NCBI GenBank assembly: GCA_964549275.1
Contig: CAZJUP010000001.1
Location: forward strand, 1 to 64,000
DNA: 64,000 nucleotides
DNA from: CAZJUP01 sp964549275
GTDB taxonomy: Bacteria; Fidelibacterota; Marinisomatia; Marinisomatales; TCS55
Direction of reading: 5' to 3'
The translations under genes were made by a program, and so were the position numbers. Shown one piece after another: positions 52,901 through 61,305 of this stretch (positions within the stretch are counted from its first letter, which is position 1; each line of letters starts with the position of its first letter). Under the pieces are notes generated by a model. It did no database searches. It saw only the letters and a program-made list of their open reading frames with translations, and was not told where the DNA came from.

Positions 52901-53113
52901 TGGGATCATAAAAACGAATTTAATGATCGGGATTTGCTACTGGCGAAATATGGAAATGATATTCCGGAATCCTTTTCTCCGTGGGTTCAAACTTTTGGGT
53001 ATGGAATAAAATTACCATTTTACTTTTTATGGAAGATAGAAGCCGCTTATGATGTTTTACCCACTGGCTATTCGAAACCGCAATGGTTTATATCTATAGG
53101 ATATGATTGGTAA
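49949..53113 (+). CDS. Gluzincin-like domain / TolB-type propeller / outer-membrane barrel fusion
   Basis: The 1054-residue protein has a signal peptide (1-19). A peptidase-MA-like domain (about 25-275) carries HHELVH (zinc ligands His133, His137; Glu134 catalytic) and WANEGLAEY (Glu167, third ligand). A PD40/TolB-like beta-propeller (about 290-570) follows, with repeated SPDGK/DIYLYE motifs. The C-terminal ~400 residues resemble the Omp85/BamA barrel, ending in an aromatic Trp. The whole plan is known from FCB and Gemmatimonadetes proteins of unknown role. The active-site residues are intact, so proteolysis at the cell surface or periplasm is plausible. Confidence 0.82.
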   Translation: MNRILIILVVLLAASQIAAQSFGQNKVQYRSFDWSYLSTPHFDIYYYGDEVDLARYTLDVANEAYEQISKHLRWNLKKRVPIIVYHSHNDFQQTNVVGTYMQEGIGGVTELFKNRVVLPFEGDYNQFRHVIHHELVHAMINDMVYGGRMQNVISGRVSLRIPLWANEGLAEYLSMNWDTKADMTIRDMAINERIPTIQELEYFLAYKGGQSVWRFIAEKYGREKIGEIFHSMKQRGNAERGFKRAVGMDYEELTEQWHSYIKKEYWPDVAGRDELKAVAKVLTDHKKKRNFYNISPTISPDGSKIAVLSDRSGYMDVYIIDAINGKQLKRLVKGNRSIDFEELKFLQPGITWSPDNRQIVIAAKSGAHDALYLIDVKTKKQKKIEFKLDGVFTAAWSPDGKSLAFVGNEGGYSDIYLYEIESKTLAKITNDVYSDSEPSWSPEGNQIAFVSDRGSHLTNGSTSPRSMVEDHAFQKDIYTVDVQTKKITRFTDTDYNENYPIWAHTQDGLFYSADYNGIWNIFYRPIQSDSSRVLTNLLTGAFQLSLTKDDESLVFAGYSNLGWDVYRMTRPLDLPEKTVAPTNFIQNTDPGSEDLADLRKDKIRKGESDVLLDYSRHIFAWEYENYNEIPYTLQAEERLPDSLFKKNGEYIPQVYKTRFSLDLVNASMGYNTLFGAQGITVFWFSDVMGDHQFSLGTEMQITLQNSDYYINYAYLKNRTDYYFTGFHQADFFNAGYVAKEQGYFNELTGRLRHYGIAAFASRPLNRFHRFEGGFIWHAIDYKVFELDQYLNQTNEMSTDGFSTINPTLSYVFDNSVSGFTGPVDGFRQNTTLEINPGGGEKGISYQKLKIDLRKYKLVGRNYSFAGRLFFGTSQGKNRQKFFLGGMQNWLFGTGETDGVSDELNPRWRNVILDSENETLLQDIYFSEFAMPLRGARFSERFGSNVVLANLEFRFPFVQYFQLGFPAKVIFGNIRGHIFMDIGAAWDHKNEFNDRDLLLAKYGNDIPESFSPWVQTFGYGIKLPFYFLWKIEAAYDVLPTGYSKPQWFISIGYDW

Positions 53114-53254
53114 ATGGCTGAAAGAATGAGTCATCTCGTATCATTATGTATGGGTATGGTGCATTAGTTTTCAGATTAATTCTAATTTCTATTTTTGAAT
53201 TCTTTTGTTTCGCCTTGACTCTGGCCTGAGCATTTTTCAATTTCACCGGGTCAA

Positions 53255-54610
53255 ATGGCAAAATTAAAATCTAAAACGGTCTATCTTTGTTCCCAATGCG
53301 GTGAGGACTTTCCCAAGTGGTTTGGCCAATGCCCCTCTTGCAAAGAATGGGGAACGCTAGGTGAGTTTAATATTCGAAAAGACCGAAAAAAAATATCGGC
53401 AGGAGAAAAACGGAGTGCCGTAGGATTAAAAGAGGTTCTTAATCGCGGGGAATCTAAACGAAGTGCCACAGGCCTTTCAGAAGCTGACCGTGTTTTAGGT
53501 GGAGGATTATTATCAGGTTCGCTGGTTTTACTGGGGGGAAACCCTGGAATTGGCAAGTCCACCTTAGCCTTGCAGATTCTTTCAGGACTGAAATCAAAAA
53601 CATTATATGTTTCCGCTGAAGAAAGTGAAGAACAGGTCGGTTTACGGGCGAAGCGGTTAGGGGTCAATAATACTTCGCTCCACCTTTCCGGTGAAAATAA
53701 TGTAAACTATATTTTAGATGAAGTATCTTTGGTTAAACCAGAATTGTTAATTATTGATTCCATTCAAACCGTTTTTAGTGATAGCATAGATTCTCTTCCC
53801 GGTTCTGTGAGTCAAATCCGGGAATGTGGTCAGCAATTTTTACAAATGGCAAAACAAAAAAATATTGCCGTTTTAATCATAGGGCATGTCACAAAAGAAG
53901 GAGCAATTGCAGGTCCTAAAATGCTAGAGCATATGGTGGATACAGTTTTATATCTTGAAGGTGATAGTAAACAAGACCACCGTATTTTAAGAGCAGTAAA
54001 AAACCGATTTGGGGCTACCAATGAAGTGGGAATTTTCCAGATGGATGAAAATGGGCTTGCTGAAGTAGATAATCCATCAGAACTGTTTTTGTCCGAACGG
54101 CGGAATGATATCACCGGTTCTTCAGTGTTTCCATCTGTAGAAGGCAGCAGACCGATTTTGGTGGAAGTGCAATCCTTAGTTTCTCAAGCGAATTTTGGTA
54201 CACCGCAACGGAATGTTAATGGATTTGATTACCGAAGGTTGGCTATGCTATTAGCAGTATTGGAAAAAAGGAATGGAATAATTATGGGAACCCGTGATGT
54301 TTTCGTTAACCTAGTGGGAGGGTTAAAGGTGGATGATCCGGCTGCGGATTTGGCCGTGATTTCTGCCGTAGCTTCCAGCGCTTTGGATAAAATCATTCCA
54401 GGAGATACTGCTTTGGTTGGTGAAGTTGGTTTAGGCGGCGAGGTAAGATCGGTCAGCCATTTGGATAAGAGGCTACAGGAAGCTGAGGCGCTGGGATTTA
54501 AAACTCTATTAGCCCCTGCATCCAATCTGAAGCGGTTAAAATCAAAAACAAAAATGATACATGTCCAATCGGTTGCTTCCGTAACAGAGGCTATGGATTT
54601 ATTATTCTGA
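53255..54610 (+). CDS. radA: DNA repair protein RadA
   Basis: The 451-residue protein has an N-terminal zinc finger (CSQCGEDFPKWFGQCPSC), a RecA-like Walker A (GGNPGIGKST), the RadA-specific KNRFGATNEVG motif and a Lon-like C-terminal domain (VNLVGGLKVDDPAADLAV). RadA promotes branch migration in recombination. A 141-bp gap precedes it, with nothing recognisable. Confidence 0.96.
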   Translation: MAKLKSKTVYLCSQCGEDFPKWFGQCPSCKEWGTLGEFNIRKDRKKISAGEKRSAVGLKEVLNRGESKRSATGLSEADRVLGGGLLSGSLVLLGGNPGIGKSTLALQILSGLKSKTLYVSAEESEEQVGLRAKRLGVNNTSLHLSGENNVNYILDEVSLVKPELLIIDSIQTVFSDSIDSLPGSVSQIRECGQQFLQMAKQKNIAVLIIGHVTKEGAIAGPKMLEHMVDTVLYLEGDSKQDHRILRAVKNRFGATNEVGIFQMDENGLAEVDNPSELFLSERRNDITGSSVFPSVEGSRPILVEVQSLVSQANFGTPQRNVNGFDYRRLAMLLAVLEKRNGIIMGTRDVFVNLVGGLKVDDPAADLAVISAVASSALDKIIPGDTALVGEVGLGGEVRSVSHLDKRLQEAEALGFKTLLAPASNLKRLKSKTKMIHVQSVASVTEAMDLLF

Positions 54611-54622
54611 GATTATCTTTCA

Positions 54623-55756
54623 TTGCATTATTCAATATTTCACCAAGATAAAAGAACCTCAGCAAGGCGGGGATCTCTAATCACACCTCATAGTGAGATT
54701 CCTACACCTGTTTTTATGCCTGTAGGGACACTAGGGGTGGTAAAAACACTTGACCCGGCTGTTTTATCTACATTGGATTGCCAAATCATTCTTGGAAATA
54801 CTTACCATTTATATATGCGTCCTGGGCATGAACTCATTCATCGAGCCGGCAGTCTTCATTCGTTTATGAATTGGGATAAATCCATCTTGACAGACAGTGG
54901 TGGTTTCCAGGTATTTTCATTGGCTAAACTGAATAAGATAACTAATGACGGCGTTGAGTTTCGCTCCCATTTGGATGGAAGTAAACATGTGTTTACTCCT
55001 GAGGTTTCAATGGATATTCAAAGGCATATTGGTTCGGATATTATTATGGCTTTTGATGAATGTCCACCGGGGAAATCTGATATTAAAATTGTAGAAAATG
55101 CTGTAGATAGAACCCGACTCTGGATCAAGCGATGTTCAAAATACCTTAAAAAATACCCATCGTATTATTCCTGGGACCAGACGTTGTTCCCAATCGTCCA
55201 AGGGGGAATATATCCAGAACTACGAAAAAGAAGCGCTGAAGATGTCGTTCCCTATGCCCACTGTGGGATTGCGATTGGAGGCTTGGCTGTTGGAGAAGAA
55301 AAAAATGCCATGTTTGAAACCCTTTCTCAAATGGATGAAATACTTCCCAAGGACCAGCCTCGATATCTTATGGGTGTTGGGCGTCCAACGGATCTGGTGA
55401 AAAGTGTTCAGTTGGGTGTGGATATGTTTGATTGTGTTATGCCAACACGGAATGCCAGAAATGGCCAATTATTTACCAGTGTCGGTATTGTAAATATTGA
55501 TAAAGGAAAATACAAGGAAGACTTTTCTCCGGTAGATGAAGACTGCACTTGTTATTTATGCCAGAATTATACCCGTGCCTATATCCGTCATCTTTTCAAC
55601 ACAAGAGAAGTTTTGGGGCTGAGATTAGCTACCATTCATAATGTGACATATTATTTGGGTCTCATGGAAACTATACGGCAAACCATAGCTGAAGGGTCAT
55701 TCGAAAATTGGTCAAACACCTACTTAAGCGATATGGGTAATAAACCGGGGATGTGA
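54623..55756 (+). CDS. tgt: tRNA-guanine transglycosylase
   Basis: TTG 54623 gives a 377-residue enzyme with DSGGFQVFSLAK (nucleophilic/base-binding region), GVDMFDCVMPTRNARNG and the zinc site CTCYLC with a distal His (AYIRH). It inserts the queuosine precursor preQ1 at tRNA position 34. Other queuosine genes are not nearby. The stop overlaps the next ATG (TGATG). Confidence 0.95.
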   Translation: MHYSIFHQDKRTSARRGSLITPHSEIPTPVFMPVGTLGVVKTLDPAVLSTLDCQIILGNTYHLYMRPGHELIHRAGSLHSFMNWDKSILTDSGGFQVFSLAKLNKITNDGVEFRSHLDGSKHVFTPEVSMDIQRHIGSDIIMAFDECPPGKSDIKIVENAVDRTRLWIKRCSKYLKKYPSYYSWDQTLFPIVQGGIYPELRKRSAEDVVPYAHCGIAIGGLAVGEEKNAMFETLSQMDEILPKDQPRYLMGVGRPTDLVKSVQLGVDMFDCVMPTRNARNGQLFTSVGIVNIDKGKYKEDFSPVDEDCTCYLCQNYTRAYIRHLFNTREVLGLRLATIHNVTYYLGLMETIRQTIAEGSFENWSNTYLSDMGNKPGM

Positions 55757-56709
55757 TGAAGTTTTTTCTGATCTTCCTTCAAATGGTTTTAGCTGTTTCC
55801 TTTGGCCAATATGCGGCAGATATCCGGTTGGTTCGATATTACGCTTCTGAAATGGATTTTATAGCTGACAACCGTCTAATGGCTACCGGCAGGACGGGGA
55901 CGGCTCACCTACAGGTTTTTTTTAATGATGAAAAACTGCCTGTTCTTAAAGAATGGGTAGATAAAAAAGGAGATACAAAAAAACGGGAAATCTTGGAATA
56001 TGATACCTCTGGAAATCTCTATCGCCGTTATGAATTAAATATGGCACTATCGCCAATTAATGTTACTGTGTATGGAGAAAAAGAACCCTGGAGTATTGAA
56101 TTTCGAAAAGCTATTTCTCAAAAAAACTCCTCTCTGGACTATAAAGGTCAGATAAGTCTGTTTGCGGTTAATTTGGAAGCTAAAATTGAATCTGTTGTCT
56201 TTCAAACCATCAGCGGATATCTATATGGCAAAATTAATTTTTATTATAATCACTTAGGATTTTTAGTTGGAGAAGACTGGCAAATCCTTCCTGAAGAAAA
56301 AAGTATAAGGAGGTATATCTACACTTATGATTTAATATCTGAGAAAAGAGAATTGACTGAATATGGCAGAAACGGAGAGGAAGTCAGCAGGGTTGTGCTT
56401 GCCTTGGCTCCAGAAGATAAACTTTATGCCTATCCTCCCCCGCGAACCGGGAACCGATTAGATGAAATTTCCATTCTTTTAAATGATATTAAAGGTAAGG
56501 ATTTCCATATTCCATTTGATGTTTTTATTCCAAGAACCAAGTATGATGTGATAATCTTGAACTCCGGAGAAAGGATGGAAATTAAGCTAATTCAAATGGG
56601 ACATAAATATGTGCGTTTCAAATTTCCCGGGACAGAAGAAGAACTGCACATACCACTTTCAAAAGTGAATTCTATTTCTAATAAATTCGGAGAAAATCTT
56701 TATCCCTAG
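55756..56709 (+). CDS. Exported protein of unknown function
   Basis: ATG 55756 gives 317 residues with a signal peptide (about 1-17, SFGQ). It contains beta-rich repeats of the type seen in MORN-like/cell-surface proteins (REILEYDTSGNLYRRYEL, RELTEYGRNGEEVSRV) and a C-terminal SH3-like stretch (VIILNSGERMEIKLIQMG). I do not recognise a family. It overlaps tgt at its start. Confidence 0.65.
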   Translation: MKFFLIFLQMVLAVSFGQYAADIRLVRYYASEMDFIADNRLMATGRTGTAHLQVFFNDEKLPVLKEWVDKKGDTKKREILEYDTSGNLYRRYELNMALSPINVTVYGEKEPWSIEFRKAISQKNSSLDYKGQISLFAVNLEAKIESVVFQTISGYLYGKINFYYNHLGFLVGEDWQILPEEKSIRRYIYTYDLISEKRELTEYGRNGEEVSRVVLALAPEDKLYAYPPPRTGNRLDEISILLNDIKGKDFHIPFDVFIPRTKYDVIILNSGERMEIKLIQMGHKYVRFKFPGTEEELHIPLSKVNSISNKFGENLYP

Positions 56710-57119
56710 TGGAAACTTTTAGATTGCTGAACCTTTTTTTATGGTAATTATGCAAAAAACGGACCAAAGTGAATTTTGAGCAATTTATGAAAAATATTTT
56801 CCTTTCTGTAGTTGTATCTAAAGTCCATTTCTTTGAGGTATAAATGGAAGTAAGATTTACTCACACCATGATATTCCAAAAGGAGTTCTTTGGCAAAAGA
56901 CCAAAAGCCTGAACATGGTATAAAAAAGTGTACAATGATTTAAGCAATTTTTTAACTTAACGTAATTAAAAGGAAGTAACATGACAGAACAAGGGGTAAG
57001 AAAGACCCATAACTTAGAAGCCAATATGAATCTTTGATTCAGTTGATTTATGATTAGGTTCAGGGGTAAATTTATTTGATTAACATGTTAATCCTTCTAC
57101 CACATACCCAGGAAAACTC
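56710..57119. other. 410-base intergenic region with small ORF and palindrome
   Basis: No sizeable gene is seen. An 18-codon ORF (56981-57037, starting MTEQGVRKTH) follows a good AAGGAAG ribosome site and may be a leader or a relic. A perfect 16-bp palindrome, GATTAACA-TGTTAATC (57078-57093), lies 27 bases before the next gene and could be an operator. Confidence 0.5.
57078..57093. promoter_or_regulatory. Perfect 16-bp palindrome, possible operator
   Basis: GATTAACATGTTAATC is fully self-complementary and sits just upstream of the outer membrane protein gene at 57120. Perfect 16-bp symmetry is unlikely by chance at one given position; the binding protein is unknown. Confidence 0.4.
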
Positions 57120-57887
57120 ATGAGAATTCTTCATCGATATTTTTTGTTACTGACCTTCGGAATTTTATCAGGGCAATCATCTTATCCCCCGCCTACCACC
57201 TTAATTACCATTCCATCAGCTGGGACTCTTGTCCGCGGTAGTTACGCCATGCAGATGCGCGTTCAAAAAGGCGGAGGTCTTATTACGAACTTATCCGTAG
57301 GGATTACGGATAGGTTTCAGTTCGGTTTATCCTTCGGCGCGGCAAACCTGATCGGGGATGACAGTTTAAAGTGGTACCCTCGGCCTGAAGCAAATTTGAA
57401 ATACAGAATCGTAGACGAAACGCCCGCAATGCCGGGAATTTCTTTCGGGATAGATACCCAAGGTCAGGGGAAGTATACTGTTGGAGACAGCTTGAATCGA
57501 TATGATGTGAAAGCAATGGGAACCTACCTAGCAGCAAGTAAAAACTGGAAAACACCTTTAGGTAATTTTGGTATTCATGGCGGCATTAATTATAATTTTA
57601 TAGAAACAGATGACGGGGACAAGGATGTGAATACATTTTTTGGAATAGACTTGGAATTCAATCCTGAACTCTCTGTGTTATTGGAGTACAATGCTGCTCT
57701 GAATGAGAATGATATGACGGCAAAAACCATGTCCATCAACCGTGGTGGCTATTTAAACGGGGCCATTCGTTGGACCTTTGTGGAACACCTGCATATCGAA
57801 ATGGATTTCAACAACTTATTATTTGATGATGAAAAGGTAGATTATTTCAACCGCGAGTTGAAAATTACCTACATTGAATACTTCTAA
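57120..57887 (+). CDS. Outer membrane beta-barrel-like exported protein
   Basis: The 255-residue protein has a signal peptide (about 1-18, LSGQSS). Alternating hydrophobic/polar strands with Gly and aromatic residues (YAMQMRVQKGGGLITNLSVGIT, FQFGLSFGAANLIG, LGNFGIHGGINYNFIET) suggest a small barrel, with some likeness to YjbH-type proteins. A TPR-like gene follows 13 bases later. Confidence 0.65.
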   Translation: MRILHRYFLLLTFGILSGQSSYPPPTTLITIPSAGTLVRGSYAMQMRVQKGGGLITNLSVGITDRFQFGLSFGAANLIGDDSLKWYPRPEANLKYRIVDETPAMPGISFGIDTQGQGKYTVGDSLNRYDVKAMGTYLAASKNWKTPLGNFGIHGGINYNFIETDDGDKDVNTFFGIDLEFNPELSVLLEYNAALNENDMTAKTMSINRGGYLNGAIRWTFVEHLHIEMDFNNLLFDDEKVDYFNRELKITYIEYF

Positions 57888-57900
57888 CACTTAAATAAGA

Positions 57901-58680
57901 ATGGGGGATTTCATGATTAAAACCGCATTAATATTCCTAGTGGGATTAACCACTGTGGGACTGAGTCAATCGGCTTTAGATAACGGCATTGCTGCGTATA
58001 ACAACAGAGCTGAAGGCAGTACAGAAGACCGGGCCCAGTCAGGACCAATCAACAAAGCAATTTCACATTTAGAAGAAGCCCTGAAGGATCCAAGTTTGGA
58101 GAAAGAAGCCGCTTTAGTCTTAATGAAATGTACTTATTTCCGTGGAAAATTTGTTGCTGATGGTGAAGATGCTCAAAAAGCTGATTTTCAAAAAGGGAAA
58201 GATTTAGGTGAAAAGTATATTGCTGAATATCCTGATTCAGCACCTTTTCGATACTGGTACTTAGTCAATCTTGGGAGTTGGTCAGAAGTCTATGGTATCC
58301 TGACTGCGGCAAAGGAAGGCGTAGCCGATCTCATGAAAAAACACTCTGAAAAAATAATTTCACAGGATCCAGAGTATGAAGATGGCGGTGGGTATTTTAT
58401 GCTGGGGGCCGTTCATTACAAATCGCCTTATATCCCTTTCTTACTCTCCTGGCCGGATAATGACGATGCGGTAAAGTGGTTGGAAAAAGCCGTATCAACC
58501 GGAAAATCCACACCCAATCAGAAAGTCTATTTGGGGCAGGCCTTGTATAAGGATAAGCAGAAAGAAAAAGCAATTTCTTTATTGGAGGAAGTGGTGGGCA
58601 TGACACCATCAGAAAATCGGCCTGTTGAGGATTGGGAACAAATAAATAAAGCCCGGGGGTTACTGGCAGACTTTAAATAA
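57901..58680 (+). CDS. Exported TPR-like (TatT-like) protein
   Basis: The protein has 259 residues (ATG 57913 is a likely alternative start giving a cleaner signal peptide). Helical repeats include KAISHLEEALKDPSLEKEAALVLMKC and WPDNDDAVKWLEKAVSTGKS, and the Gly-rich YEDGGGYFMLGAVHYKSPYIPF segment recalls TatT-type TRAP-associated TPR proteins. No TRAP transporter is encoded nearby, so the role is open. Confidence 0.6.
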   Translation: MGDFMIKTALIFLVGLTTVGLSQSALDNGIAAYNNRAEGSTEDRAQSGPINKAISHLEEALKDPSLEKEAALVLMKCTYFRGKFVADGEDAQKADFQKGKDLGEKYIAEYPDSAPFRYWYLVNLGSWSEVYGILTAAKEGVADLMKKHSEKIISQDPEYEDGGGYFMLGAVHYKSPYIPFLLSWPDNDDAVKWLEKAVSTGKSTPNQKVYLGQALYKDKQKEKAISLLEEVVGMTPSENRPVEDWEQINKARGLLADFK

Positions 58681-58699
58681 AGTCTAGAGAAAGGCAACC

Positions 58700-59239
58700 A
58701 TGTCTAAGCTGAAGGAAACACAGCTTTCCTCGGAAAGCATTTACAAGGGGACACTTCTGGATGTGCGGAAGGATGAGGTGCAATTGCCCAATGGTAAAAC
58801 CTCGGGGAGAGAATGGATAAAACACCCTGGCGCAGCTTGCATAGTTCCAGTTCTCCCTGACGGAAATATTGGCCTTATTCGACAATACCGCTACCCTGTT
58901 CAATCAGAAATGATTGAATTACCCGCCGGGAAACTGGATCTTGGCGAAGATCCTATACACTGCGCAAAGCGGGAGTTGGAAGAAGAAATTGGGTATTCAG
59001 CAAGGACTTTATCTTTTTTATGTAACATCTATCCTGCCATTGGATTTGCCAGTGAAAAAATGTGGATTTATCTTGCCACCAATTTGACCAAAACAACGGA
59101 TAATTCAGATCATGATGAATTTATAGAGTGTATGCCAACACCCCTGAGTGAAGCCGTTGAAATGATCTGGAGTGGGGAAATCACCGATGTTAAAACTATA
59201 ATCGGGTTGCTTTGGACAGAGAAAACTCTTTTGAAATAA
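58700..59239 (+). CDS. NUDIX hydrolase, ADP-ribose pyrophosphatase-like
   Basis: The 179-residue protein has the complete Nudix box in GKLDLGEDPIHCAKRELEEEIGY (Gly and Glu pattern GX5EX7REUXEEXGU, with Asp at the E position). IELPAG precedes it, as in ADP-ribose pyrophosphatases. Likely hydrolyses ADP-ribose or related nucleoside diphosphate sugars. It ends before the ilv leader region. Confidence 0.88.
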   Translation: MSKLKETQLSSESIYKGTLLDVRKDEVQLPNGKTSGREWIKHPGAACIVPVLPDGNIGLIRQYRYPVQSEMIELPAGKLDLGEDPIHCAKRELEEEIGYSARTLSFLCNIYPAIGFASEKMWIYLATNLTKTTDNSDHDEFIECMPTPLSEAVEMIWSGEITDVKTIIGLLWTEKTLLK

Positions 59240-59276
59240 AATTAAAAAATAATTTTTACCTTTTTGTAAAAAATAG

Positions 59277-59306
59277 TTGCAACCGGAATTTGTTCTCTCC
59301 TAAGTT
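59277..59306 (+). promoter_or_regulatory. Candidate sigma-70 promoter of the ilv operon
   Basis: TTGCAA (59277-59282) and TAAGTT (59301-59306) are separated by 18 bases and lie 21 bases upstream of the leader ORF start. Placement is right for a leader transcript, but the match is only moderate. Confidence 0.35.
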
Positions 59307-59326
59307 CAAGGACTTTGATTTGACCT

Positions 59327-59491
59327 ATGGATACCAAATTCAACACCAATAAAGAAGTGACTGCCCATCAGGGCTTTTTCGGCAACAATTGTCGCCGTCT
59401 ATCTCTTATTCGTGTGATATCCAATATTCAATACCTGAATATTCTAGTATTGGTATTGATTATTATTAGGGTCGCCGTACCGACAGCCTGA
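59327..59491 (+). CDS. Branched-chain amino acid leader peptide (ilv attenuator ORF)
   Basis: This 54-codon ORF lies 139 bases before ilvD. Its last 25 codons are packed with Ile, Leu and Val (YLNILVLVLIIIRVAVP), and it contains RVIS, as does the E. coli ilvL leader. Ribosome stalling here when branched-chain aminoacyl-tRNAs are scarce would control the downstream RNA fold. No homologue needs to exist for this reading, because leader peptides are defined by codon content. The ribosome site is poor (AAGGA 14 bases upstream). Confidence 0.75.
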   Translation: MDTKFNTNKEVTAHQGFFGNNCRRLSLIRVISNIQYLNILVLVLIIIRVAVPTA

Positions 59492-59630
59492 TAAATTATT
59501 AAAACATCAGGTGCATGGGACGGCGAAACATCAGTTTCCCACCAATCTCCCTATCCATCTGATTGAAATAACTTCCTCAGTTATCGGTGCATGAGTATTA
59601 AGTACTGAACAATGAAATAATTAGGACATT
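59472..59630 (+). promoter_or_regulatory. Probable attenuator region of the ilv operon
   Basis: Mutually exclusive pairings are visible. TCGCCGT (59472-59478, inside the leader ORF) pairs with ACGGCGA (59520-59526). CCTGAT (59487-59492, at the leader stop) pairs with ATCAGG (59506-59511). ATCAG copies at 59506 and 59530 can instead pair with CTGAT (59559-59563). GGTGCATG occurs twice (59510, 59586). A ribosome finishing the leader would cover the first two arms; one stalled at the Ile/Leu/Val run would not. No U-tract terminator is obvious, so the mechanism may be rho-dependent or translational. Confidence 0.55.
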
Positions 59631-61304
59631 ATGAGATCTGACCTCATTAAAAAAGGATTTGAACGAGCACCCCATAGAAGCCTCTTGAGGGCAACCGGGG
59701 TCATTCGTGAGGATAATGATTTTAATAAACCTTTTATAGGTGTGGCTAATTCGTACATCGATTTAGTGCCTGGGCATGTCCACCTCCAAGATTTTGGTCG
59801 GGTGGCAAAAGAAAGCATTCGGGAAGCAGGGGGTATCCCCTTCGAATTCAACACCATAGGGGTGGATGACGGTATCGCCATGGGACACTTGGGTATGCGG
59901 TATTCCCTAGCTAGTCGGGAATTAATTGCCGATTCAGTAGAAACTGTAGCAGAAGCCCATCGTTTGGATGGGTTGGTCTGTATATCTAATTGTGATAAAA
60001 TTGTTCCGGGGATGCTCATGGCTGCCCTTCGGTTAAATATTCCCTCAGTATTTGTTTCTGGAGGTCCCATGAAAGCTGGAGTTAGCCAGTCCGGCGAAAA
60101 AGTAGATTTAATATCAGTGTTTGAAGGAGTTGGGGAATATCAAACGGGCGCTATTGATGATGACCAATTGCTGGATTTGGAGAAAAACGGGTGTCCAACC
60201 TGTGGCTCTTGTTCGGGGATGTTTACAGCAAATTCTATGAATTGCCTGCTGGAAGCTTTAGGGTTAGCTCTCCCGGGGAATGGATCAATATTGGCTGTAG
60301 ATTCTAAAAGATTAGAATTGGTAAAGAAAGCAGGGCGCATCATCCTACACCTCGTAGAAAAGGACATCAAACCAAGAGATATTGTCACAAGAGAAAGTAT
60401 ATTGAATGCATTTGCATTGGATATGGCTATGGGGGGCAGTACAAACACGGTACTGCATACCCTTGCAGCAGCGTCTGAAGCAGGCATTCCATTTAAGTTG
60501 GAAGAATTGAATGCCTTAAGCAGGAAAACACCCTATTTATGCAAGGTTAGTCCTGCAACAAAATTAGTCCATTTGGAAGATGTCCATCAGGCTGGTGGTA
60601 TTTCTGCCATCTTAAAAGAATTGTCACAAAAAGAAAACATTTTGCATTTAAACAGACTGACCGTTACAGGAAAATCGCTCGGGGAAAATATTTCTAATGC
60701 AACCAATAAAAATGGTGAGGTGATACGTTCTGTAGAAGCCCCTTTTTCTAAAGAAGGGGGTCTGGCCATACTTTTTGGGAATTTAGCCCCAGATGGCGCT
60801 ATAGTGAAAACAGGAGCAGTGAATGAAAAAATGATGGTTCATTCAGGACCAGTTCGAATTTATGACTCACAGGAAGAGGCTTTAGCCGGTATTTTAAATA
60901 ATGAGGTACAATCGGGAGAAGTTGTGGTCATACGTTATGAAGGGCCAAAAGGTGGTCCAGGAATGCCGGAGATGCTTTCACCAACAAGTGCAATAATGGG
61001 CATGGGACTGGGAGATAAGGTTGCCCTAATTACAGATGGTCGTTTTTCAGGAGGAACACGAGGGGCTTGTGTCGGACATGTCTCACCAGAAGCAGCTTCA
61101 GGAGGTCCTATTGCTCTCGTGGAGTCTGGAGATGAAATTACCATCGATATTCCAAACCGGCTGATTCAACTAAATGTTTCTGATGAAGAATTAAGAAGCC
61201 GAAAATCGAATCTTAAACCGTTTAAACCCAAAATTACACACGGGTATCTGGGGCGATATTCCAGAATGGTTACCTCAGCAAATACCGGTGCAGTTTTACA
61301 GTAA
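59631..61304 (+). CDS. ilvD: Dihydroxy-acid dehydratase
   Basis: The 557-residue enzyme has Fe-S cluster ligands in SNCDKIVPGM and CGSCSGMFTANSM, MGGSTNTVLH and a C-terminal GRFSGGTRGACVGHVSPEA motif. It makes the 2-oxo acid precursors of valine and isoleucine. First structural gene of the operon, with ilvB starting two bases after its stop. Confidence 0.96.
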   Translation: MRSDLIKKGFERAPHRSLLRATGVIREDNDFNKPFIGVANSYIDLVPGHVHLQDFGRVAKESIREAGGIPFEFNTIGVDDGIAMGHLGMRYSLASRELIADSVETVAEAHRLDGLVCISNCDKIVPGMLMAALRLNIPSVFVSGGPMKAGVSQSGEKVDLISVFEGVGEYQTGAIDDDQLLDLEKNGCPTCGSCSGMFTANSMNCLLEALGLALPGNGSILAVDSKRLELVKKAGRIILHLVEKDIKPRDIVTRESILNAFALDMAMGGSTNTVLHTLAAASEAGIPFKLEELNALSRKTPYLCKVSPATKLVHLEDVHQAGGISAILKELSQKENILHLNRLTVTGKSLGENISNATNKNGEVIRSVEAPFSKEGGLAILFGNLAPDGAIVKTGAVNEKMMVHSGPVRIYDSQEEALAGILNNEVQSGEVVVIRYEGPKGGPGMPEMLSPTSAIMGMGLGDKVALITDGRFSGGTRGACVGHVSPEAASGGPIALVESGDEITIDIPNRLIQLNVSDEELRSRKSNLKPFKPKITHGYLGRYSRMVTSANTGAVLQ

Positions 61305-61305
61305 T

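Noticed and set aside
59253..59272. AT-only hairpin after the NUDIX gene as a terminator
   Set aside because: The 7-bp stem is almost entirely A-T with no U-tract on the plus strand; too weak to call.
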